In this document: positions 35,258 through 36,520 of the stretch, piece after piece | How the letters are laid out: every line of letters begins with the position of its first letter | Position numbering within the stretch: the first letter of the stretch is position 1 | From: Moraxella cuniculi DSM 21768 | GTDB lineage: Bacteria; Pseudomonadota; Gammaproteobacteria; Pseudomonadales; Moraxellaceae | Direction of reading: 5' to 3' | Assembly (NCBI RefSeq): GCF_900156515.1 | Contig: NZ_FTNU01000020.1 | Location: forward strand, 1 to 36,520 | DNA: 36,520 nucleotides | Program-made: the position numbers and the translations under genes | Notes under the pieces: generated by a model | What the model was told of the DNA's origin: nothing | The model's database searches: none | Seen by the model: the letters and a program-made list of their open reading frames with translations, nothing else

Positions 35258-35659
35258 ATGAGACATTATGAAGTGGTGCTACTGGTTCACCCAGATCAAA
35301 GCAACCAAGTTGCCGACATGGTAACAAAATACCGCTCTATCGTAGAAGAAAACGGCGGTGCCAACCATCGTCTAGAAGACTGGGGTCGCCGCCAATTGGC
35401 ATACCCAATCAACAAAATTCACAAAGCACACTATGTGTTGCTAAACATCGAATGTAATGAAGAGACTTTGGCTCAACTAGAAGAGCTGTTCAAGTACAAC
35501 GATGCAATTATCCGCAGTCTGGTTATCCGCAGAGACACTGCCATCACTGAGCAATCGCCTTTGGCAAAAGAAGCAGAAGATAAGCGTACTCGTAAAGCCA
35601 ACCGTCGCAATGATGTTCGCACCGAGCAAGGTGAGAACGATGCTGACAGTGATAACTAA
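35258..35659 (+). CDS. rpsF: 30S ribosomal protein S6
   Basis: This 133-aa protein has the S6 core ([59 protein letters not shown]). It also has a charged C-terminal tail ([20 protein letters not shown]), as in E. coli, where glutamates are added. S6 binds S18 in the small subunit. AGGGAG lies before the ATG. It is first of three genes and no priB lies between it and rpsR. Confidence 0.97.
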   Translation: MRHYEVVLLVHPDQSNQVADMVTKYRSIVEENGGANHRLEDWGRRQLAYPINKIHKAHYVLLNIECNEETLAQLEELFKYNDAIIRSLVIRRDTAITEQSPLAKEAEDKRTRKANRRNDVRTEQGENDADSDN

Positions 35660-35675
35660 TTAAGGAGATTTCATC

Positions 35676-35903
35676 ATGGCACGTTTTTATCGTCGTCGTA
35701 AGTTCTGCCGTTTTACTGCCGAAGGCATCTCTCACATTGATTACAAAGATGTAGAATTGCTAAAACAATATATCAGCGAAAATGGCAAAATCGTTCCTAG
35801 CCGTATCACTGGTACTTCAAACAAGTATCAGCGTCAATTGGCTGTTGCGATCAAGCAAGCTCGTTACTTGGCATTGTTGCCATATACCGACAACCACAAG
35901 TAA
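35676..35903 (+). CDS. rpsR: 30S ribosomal protein S18
   Basis: This 75-aa protein begins [18 protein letters not shown] and ends [16 protein letters not shown], with [24 protein letters not shown] between, the standard S18 sequence. AAGGAG precedes the ATG. It lies 16 bases after rpsF and 15 before rplI. Confidence 0.98.
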   Translation: MARFYRRRKFCRFTAEGISHIDYKDVELLKQYISENGKIVPSRITGTSNKYQRQLAVAIKQARYLALLPYTDNHK

Positions 35904-35918
35904 TTACGGAGATAAATC

Positions 35919-36392
35919 ATGCAAGTTATTCTATTACAGCGTGTCGTTAATCTTGGTAAACTTGGTGAAACGGTTGATGTAAAAGCAGGTTACGGTCGTA
36001 ACTATCTAATCCCACAAGGCAAAGCATTGCCAGCCACTGAAGCAAACTTGGCAAAATTTGAAGCTCGCCGTGCTGAACTAGAAGCACTAGAAGCTCAAGA
36101 ATTGGCAGCTGCCAACAAGCGTGCTGAAGCATTGGCTGATGTGAATGTCATCATGCGTGCCAAGTCAGGCGATGAAGGCAAGCTATTTGGCTCTATCGGT
36201 GCTCGTGATATCGCTGACGCACTGACCAAATCAGGCTTGGAAGTTGATCGCTCTGAAGTGAAAATGCCAGAAGGTGCATTCCGTCAAGTGGGTGAGTACA
36301 AAGTTACTATCCAATTGCACCATGACATCAGTGCTGAGATTTTGGTTACTATTCTTTCTGAAGATGCTACAGCACAAACCGAAGAAGAGTAA
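35919..36392 (+). CDS. rplI: 50S ribosomal protein L9
   Basis: This 157-aa protein has the N-terminal L9 domain ([36 protein letters not shown]), the long connecting helix (~40-75) and the C-terminal domain ([40 protein letters not shown]). It is slightly longer than the usual ~149 aa because of an acidic tail (ATAQTEEE). ACGGAG precedes the ATG. No clear terminator follows before the putative IS end. Confidence 0.97.
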   Translation: MQVILLQRVVNLGKLGETVDVKAGYGRNYLIPQGKALPATEANLAKFEARRAELEALEAQELAAANKRAEALADVNVIMRAKSGDEGKLFGSIGARDIADALTKSGLEVDRSEVKMPEGAFRQVGEYKVTIQLHHDISAEILVTILSEDATAQTEEE

Positions 36393-36425
36393 TCTGTCTT
36401 ATCAAATAAAACCCTTGAAGCCATT

Positions 36426-36520
36426 TGAACCGACCCCCAAATCTTAGACACAAGATTAAAGGTTAGGTTGATAAAGCTAAGTGGTTTGACCAAGGACTAA
36501 GCTTCTGTATCTGACAGGAC
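36426..36520. mobile_element. Possible end of an IS3-family insertion sequence (partial)
   Basis: Starting about 36426, TGAACCGACCCCCAAATCTT followed by AGACAC has the look of an IS3-family terminal repeat (TGA, a run of C, then a TTAGACA-like motif). If so, its transposase lies beyond the window. No ORF here supports it, and no second end or target duplication can be seen, so this rests on pattern only. Confidence 0.4.

Overview
The window looks like a chromosomal segment of a Moraxella-type gammaproteobacterium (Moraxellaceae). I infer this from the leuS-lptE-holA order, an rpsF-rpsR-rplI operon without priB, a TonB receptor of the haemoglobin/transferrin/lactoferrin class resembling Moraxella proteins, a YcgL protein, and moderate-to-low GC. 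This is recognition by eye; no database was searched.

Region 1 (1-4480) is accessory and AT-rich. It starts inside the 3' end of a very large two-partner-secretion exoprotein (CdiA/FhaB/haemagglutinin type). Downstream is a string of small genes that reads as an orphan toxin/immunity array: a membrane-anchored candidate immunity protein, a DUF596 protein, a start-less toxin tail overlapping an ankyrin-repeat gene by ATGA, a cluster of four palindromes, an unknown 121-aa protein, a second toxin-tail-like piece followed by an unknown 157-aa protein, and a truncated Hint (intein-like) pretoxin domain. The exoprotein appears to carry a one-base frameshift in its last ~35 codons. This is the most variable and least described part of the window.

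Region 2 (4481-20407) is core genome: a RutG-like pyrimidine permease and an AGCS sodium:amino-acid symporter on the plus strand; macA-macB (tripartite efflux) and the leuS-lptE-holA operon on the minus strand; an ArsC/Spx-type protein on plus; tgt and queA (queuosine tRNA modification) on minus; the Mrp/ApbC Fe-S carrier on plus; and a small membrane protein on minus.

Region 3 (20526-27745) holds a two-subunit sodium:solute symporter (DUF4212 small subunit plus VC_2705-type SSS permease), divergent from a Fur-box-preceded TonB-dependent haem/iron-protein receptor, then a CstA-family transporter.

Region 4 (27766-33862) is the glycine cleavage system on the minus strand. A tandem glycine riboswitch precedes gcvT; a lipoprotein gene lies between gcvT and gcvH. 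A strong terminator, an unknown ORF with its own operator-like palindrome, and then gcvP follow. gcvP may therefore be uncoupled from the riboswitch.

Region 5 (34129-36520) holds ycgL, a small membrane protein, the rpsF-rpsR-rplI ribosomal protein operon with a clear sigma70 promoter, and what may be the end of an IS3-family element at the right edge.
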